Shown one piece after another: positions 23,706 to 26,772 of a stretch of 26,772 bases of DNA; the stretch's first letter is position 1; each line of letters starts with the position of its first letter. This DNA comes from SHLQ01 sp051011575 (GTDB lineage Bacteria > Actinomycetota > Acidimicrobiia > Acidimicrobiales > SHLQ01). The stretch covers positions 1 to 26,772 of the forward strand of contig JBPCTR010000165.1 of NCBI GenBank assembly GCA_051011575.1, given 5' to 3'. A model generated the notes under the pieces. That model saw only the letters and a program-made list of their open reading frames with translations, made no database searches and had not been told where the DNA came from. The translations under genes and the position numbers were made by a program.

Positions 23706-24959
23706 TCAGAGGGCGGGATCGACGCAGCCGTTGAACCCACCGGTGCCGCTCGATGACGAGTCGACGAAGTCGGGAAGGTAGCCGCCGCCTTCGTCGCTGC
23801 TCGTGAGCCACCGGATCAATCCGTCGGCGATCGCGCGGCCGTGCGCCCACTGCGCATCGTTGTCGGTGAACACGGCTTCCTCGCTTGCGTTCGAGAGGTA
23901 GCCCGCTTCGGTGATCACCGACGGGATTCCCGGTGTGTATCGGTGCACGCCGTACAAATCGGCGCCGTCGTCGTTCAGCCGGGTGGACACACCGTTGCGA
24001 ACCGAGCCGACCCAGTCGGCGTCGAACGCCGAGAGACGGCTCGTGAGCTCCTCGAAAAGGACCCCGCCGAGTCGCCGGGCATCAGGGTTGCCGCCGTCGA
24101 CGAACATCTCGGTTCCCGGCGAGTTCTGCCTGCGGGTTGCTCCGCCGTTGTGGTGGATCGACACGAGTGCGTCCGGTTGGAGAGCATTGGCGATGTCTGC
24201 GCGGGTCTTCAAGGGAAGTCGAATGTCGGTGGTGCGGGTAAGAAGCACCGAGTAGCCGCGCTCTTCCAGATACCACCGCGTGATCTCGGCGATGCGCAGA
24301 TTGAGGCCCTTCTCGATCGCCCCATTGGGACCCACCGCACCGGTCTCGGCTCCGCCATGGCCGGGATCGAGCACGAAGTCGACCTGGGCCACGAACGCGG
24401 CCTCGGGGAGCGTCACCTCGTTGCCGCACGGAGTCATTGCTCGCCAGCCGGCATCGCTCGATCCCACAACAGGCAACACCACTCCCCGGCCGCTGATCAC
24501 GACACCGCCGGCACCGCGGCCAGGCGACGGCGAGACCGCCTCAGCGGTGTTGGTCGTGTTGGGCGCGACCGTCGTCGTTGTCGTCGTCGTGGTGGTTGTT
24601 GTTGTGCTTGTCGTCGAAGTGGTTGTTGTGGTCGGGGCTGTCGTTGTGGAGCCCTCCCGAATCTCGGTCTGCTCCTCGGCAAGGCCCAGCGATCGCGACA
24701 CCACGGCGTCGAGAACCTCGGTCTCGATCGCGTCCGAGGTCGAAGGTATGGCCGTGCTGGCGGGACCTGAGAAGAAGCGACCTGGGGCCGCGGTCGAGGT
24801 CGTCGCTGGTGCGGCGGTGTCGGCAGCGGTCGCAACGGCCATGCGGTCGCCAACGGTCTGCGCAACGAGGCGCGTGTTGGGTTGACCGATGGGCGGTAGC
24901 GCCAGCAACCCGGCAATGATGCCGAGCGTGCATGCCGCAGCCAAGAAGATGTAGCGCAC
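23706..24959 (-). CDS. N-acetylmuramoyl-L-alanine amidase (Amidase_3) with threonine-rich linker
   Basis: A 417-residue secreted peptidoglycan hydrolase cleaving the amide between MurNAc and L-Ala. A signal or anchor segment (about 3-22, YIFLAAACTLGIIAGLLALP) is followed by a low-complexity region rich in Thr (104-137), then a catalytic domain from about 193. Zinc ligands and catalytic residues are visible: DPGHGG (H201), E216 in AIEKGLNLR, SIHHNG (H269 or H270) and ITEAGYLSN with E351. Cys178 and Cys412 could form a disulfide. The start is GTG at 24959 with GGAGG about 6 bases upstream. It is convergent with the lipoprotein gene (4 bases apart). The zincin at 17.4 kb has a similar Ser/Thr linker. 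Confidence 0.93.
   Translation of the reverse strand: MRYIFLAAACTLGIIAGLLALPPIGQPNTRLVAQTVGDRMAVATAADTAAPATTSTAAPGRFFSGPASTAIPSTSDAIETEVLDAVVSRSLGLAEEQTEIREGSTTTAPTTTTTSTTSTTTTTTTTTTTTVAPNTTNTAEAVSPSPGRGAGGVVISGRGVVLPVVGSSDAGWRAMTPCGNEVTLPEAAFVAQVDFVLDPGHGGAETGAVGPNGAIEKGLNLRIAEITRWYLEERGYSVLLTRTTDIRLPLKTRADIANALQPDALVSIHHNGGATRRQNSPGTEMFVDGGNPDARRLGGVLFEELTSRLSAFDADWVGSVRNGVSTRLNDDGADLYGVHRYTPGIPSVITEAGYLSNASEEAVFTDNDAQWAHGRAIADGLIRWLTSSDEGGGYLPDFVDSSSSGTGGFNGCVDPAL
24552..24650 (-). repeat. ACN-codon low-complexity tract encoding the threonine linker
   Basis: About 33 codons (residues 104-136) of the amidase are dominated by threonine and encoded by mixed ACN triplets, so the DNA is a degenerate trinucleotide repeat. 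Such tracts vary in length between strains and could extend the catalytic domain through the wall. Confidence 0.75.
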
Positions 24960-24987
24960 AGGACCTCCACGCCGCGCGAACGCAGCG

Positions 24988-25001
24988 CTGAACGAGTTCA
25001 G
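24988..25001 (-). promoter_or_regulatory. Inverted repeat in the amidase upstream region
   Basis: CTGAAC and GTTCAG form a perfect 6-bp inverted repeat around two bases, about 28 bases upstream of the amidase GTG, in the 91-base gap after the small membrane protein gene. It could be an operator or a leader hairpin. Chance is possible at this length. Confidence 0.25.
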
Positions 25002-25050
25002 AGCGGCCCCACTCCGTCAGGGCGTCAGGATATCGCAGCACTCTCCGTGC

Positions 25051-25500
25051 TCAAGGGACCCCGTCAGCGCCCGTGCCCCGGGTGCTGTCCCAGGCCGATC
25101 CGGAGGTATCCCGCCGAAAGGGCTCCGGCGGTGGAGGCCGTCGGTCGAGCTCTGCATCGATCACATCGAGTTGCCACCTCGCGCGGGCGATCTCGACTCT
25201 GATGTCGGCGATCTCGTGACCGGTCGTGGCCTTCTCCTCGTGCTCCAGGATGTCGATGTAGGTGCGCCCGGCGGCCGCGAACCGCTCGGCCAACGCGCCG
25301 TCGTTGGCGATCACGATCCGAGGCTCCAGATCGAGGATCAGGTCGCTCATCGCGGCCAGCTGCGTCTTGGTATCGCCCCTTGCGTGGCTGGTGTGCTCGA
25401 CCCGGTTGGTCTTCTTGTGCCGACTGAACGCTCCGCCGGCGGCGGCCATGGCGGCCGCGACCCCGCCGCCGATGATCACCAGTAGCAAGGCTGCGCTCAT
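25051..25500 (-). CDS. Small single-pass membrane protein paired with AAA+ ATPase
   Basis: A 149-residue protein with an N-terminal membrane segment (about 3-22, AALLLVIIGGGVAAAMAAAG) followed by a basic SRHKKTNR stretch and a helical region of about 90 residues (TQLAAMSDLILDLEPRIVIAND, GHEIADIRVEIARARWQLDVIDAEL). A Pro-rich tail (RRPPPPEPF) follows. The ATG at 25500 overlaps the TGA of the upstream ATPase gene as ATGA, so the two are probably translated together and may interact. No named family is recognised. Confidence 0.8.
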   Translation of the reverse strand: MSAALLLVIIGGGVAAAMAAAGGAFSRHKKTNRVEHTSHARGDTKTQLAAMSDLILDLEPRIVIANDGALAERFAAAGRTYIDILEHEEKATTGHEIADIRVEIARARWQLDVIDAELDRRPPPPEPFRRDTSGSAWDSTRGTGADGVP

Positions 25501-26772
25501 GTCGAGCCGATTTCGGCGTCATCGCGGCCGTCGATCACGACCGGGGGTCCGATGTCGTCTTCGGTGAGCGTCATCAGTTCGTCGTCAGAGGGTTCGAGAA
25601 TCTCAACGAGCCGGATGGCGTGGCGTGCAACCGATGCCTCGAACAGGTTGCGAGCGGCGCGACCGTTGCCGAAGCCATGACCTCGAGTTTGTGCCGCGAA
25701 CCACATTTGCACCGCATCGCGGCCACCATCGTCGAGGTGGTACTCCTGCGCGCCTGCGATCAGCTCGAAGATTTTCAGTAGTTCCTCATCGTCGTAGTCG
25801 TCGAAGCGAATCGTTCGAGGGAATCGGGATGCCATACCAGGATTGGCTTCCACGAGGTCCGCCATCTCATCGGGGTACCCCGCGAGGATCACCACAACTC
25901 GATCTCGCCGATCCTCGACGAGCTTCACGACCGCGTCGATCGCCTCACGGCCGAAGTCCTTCTCTCCACCGCGGGTGAGCGAATACGCCTCGTCGATGAG
26001 CAGCACACCCTCGTCGGCGCGGTCGAACACCTCGGCGACCTTGGTGGCGGTCTGACCCACGAAGCCGGCCACAAGCCCGCCACGATCGGTTTCGACCAGA
26101 TGACCTTTGTCCACGACCTCGAGCGTGCGGTAGATCTGAGAGAGCAGGCGGGCCACCGTGGTCTTTCCGGTGCCGGGGTTGCCCACGAAGATCAGATGGC
26201 GGCTCGAATCGATCACCGGAAGACTCCGCTCGGCCCGAAGCTTCTGAACCTTCAGCAGGGCTGCCACGAGCTTGACCTCGTGTTTCACCTCGTCGAGCCC
26301 GATCAGCTTGTCGAGTTCCTCGAGAAGGTCGTCGAGCGAACGTTCGGGCGGCAGATCCTCCTCGGCAGGCGGGCCCGCGGCAGCCGGAGAACCGCCGGTC
26401 GCGACCGACGCACTCGAGTTGACGTTGCCGCTCTTCATCGTGCGCAGGAGCATCGATCGGAACTGCTCGACCCCGCTCAGCTCGAAGCGTGAGGTGTAGT
26501 CATCGAGCGAGATGGCGGTGTGTGCCATGCGGAGCGCGTGCTCGTAATAGACGCTCGAATAGGCGGTTCCCGACGCCTGATCGGCGGCTACGAGCGAGTT
26601 GAAGAGCCCCGACGGCCCGTTGATCCACGACCGCTTGCCCGAGATGAGCCCCGCCGCGCGAACATCCGTGGCCGTGGTCTTGGGAGGGAGGAGGTCGGGG
26701 AAGTGGGGGTCGAGAGCCACAACAAAGGACTCGAGCCCTTGATCTGCGTGGCTCTCGTCTCCGTCGATGGAG
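25497..26772 (-). CDS. CbxX/CfxQ-type AAA+ ATPase (EccA-like), 5' end probably outside window
   Basis: An AAA+ ATPase with an N-terminal helical region, a Pro/Ala linker (about 105-125), then a CbxX/CfxQ core: LDKLIGLDEVKHEVKLVAAL, Walker A GNPGTGKTT (180-188), FVGQTATKV, Walker B VLLIDEA (239-245), RGGEKDFGREAID, VILAGYPDEM and an arginine finger region MASRFPRTI (numbering from GTG 26720). The C-terminus has GHGFGNGRAARNLFE. Such ATPases remodel Rubisco (CbbX) or serve ESX/type VII secretion (EccA); no Rubisco or esx gene is in view. A GTG at 26720 lacks a ribosome site, and the frame stays open and protein-like (ESHADQGLESFV) to the window edge, so I treat it as partial. It overlaps the small membrane protein gene by 4 bases. 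Confidence 0.88.
   Translation of the reverse strand, partial: SIDGDESHADQGLESFVVALDPHFPDLLPPKTTATDVRAAGLISGKRSWINGPSGLFNSLVAADQASGTAYSSVYYEHALRMAHTAISLDDYTSRFELSGVEQFRSMLLRTMKSGNVNSSASVATGGSPAAAGPPAEEDLPPERSLDDLLEELDKLIGLDEVKHEVKLVAALLKVQKLRAERSLPVIDSSRHLIFVGNPGTGKTTVARLLSQIYRTLEVVDKGHLVETDRGGLVAGFVGQTATKVAEVFDRADEGVLLIDEAYSLTRGGEKDFGREAIDAVVKLVEDRRDRVVVILAGYPDEMADLVEANPGMASRFPRTIRFDDYDDEELLKIFELIAGAQEYHLDDGGRDAVQMWFAAQTRGHGFGNGRAARNLFEASVARHAIRLVEILEPSDDELMTLTEDDIGPPVVIDGRDDAEIGST

Noticed and set aside
25037..25051. AGCAC/GTGCT hairpin after the small membrane protein gene as a terminator
   Set aside because: The stem is only 5 bp, with no T-run, which is too weak to call.

Overview
The window is GC-rich, gene-dense actinobacterial DNA. 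The mix of an intracellular OmpA/BON protein pair, a secreted amidase with a long threonine linker, a HupE/UreJ-like membrane protein and a HELGH zincin suggests Acidimicrobiia (Ilumatobacter-type bacteria). That placement is an inference from gene content and base composition. The organism decodes UGA as selenocysteine: two genes here, selD at the left edge and an arsC-like gene near 17.8 kb, have an in-frame TGA exactly at the catalytic Cys/Sec codon, and each is followed by a hairpin in the bacterial SECIS position. Both break into fragments under a standard reading.

Positions 1-11396 hold a compact biosynthetic locus. On the minus strand, from a divergent promoter region at about 10.05-10.2 kb, lie a free-standing adenylation enzyme, a free-standing carrier protein, a 2618-residue two-module NRPS and then selD, with gaps or overlaps of -8, 17 and 23 bases. 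On the plus strand an acyl-CoA-dehydrogenase-like flavoprotein faces away. The adenylation enzyme, carrier and flavoprotein resemble the PltF/PltL/PltE trio that turns proline into pyrrole-2-carboxyl-carrier. The NRPS reads C-A1-PCP-C-A2-PCP-TE, and A1 is interrupted between motifs A8 and A10 by about 335 residues of a PP-loop ATP pyrophosphatase related to N-acetyl-sugar amidotransferases. The A1 pocket reads as Asn-like. The working model is a short peptide with a pyrrole-type acyl cap, followed by an Asn/Asp-derived residue modified by the embedded PP-loop enzyme (amidine, or a thio/seleno analogue), then one further residue, released by the thioesterase. Co-transcribed selD raises the possibility of a selenium-containing product but may simply serve Sec synthesis.

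Positions 11420-16301 carry a HupE/UreJ-like membrane protein, an SRPBCC protein, a molybdopterin oxidoreductase and 3-methyladenine DNA glycosylase I. Positions 16362-19337, all on the minus strand, hold a small hypothetical protein, a secreted zincin, the Sec-ArsC-like protein, a PII signalling protein and a Clp-N-domain protein without an ATPase. Positions 19512-23701 on the plus strand form an envelope cluster of two membrane-anchored BON/OmpA proteins, a small anchored coiled-coil protein and a beta-propeller lipoprotein, reminiscent of the mycobacterial ArfA locus. Positions 23706-26772 on the minus strand hold an N-acetylmuramoyl-L-alanine amidase, a small membrane protein and a CbxX/CfxQ-type AAA+ ATPase running off the right edge. 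I found no tRNA, rRNA, CRISPR array or insertion sequence, and no stretch over about 350 bases without a gene.
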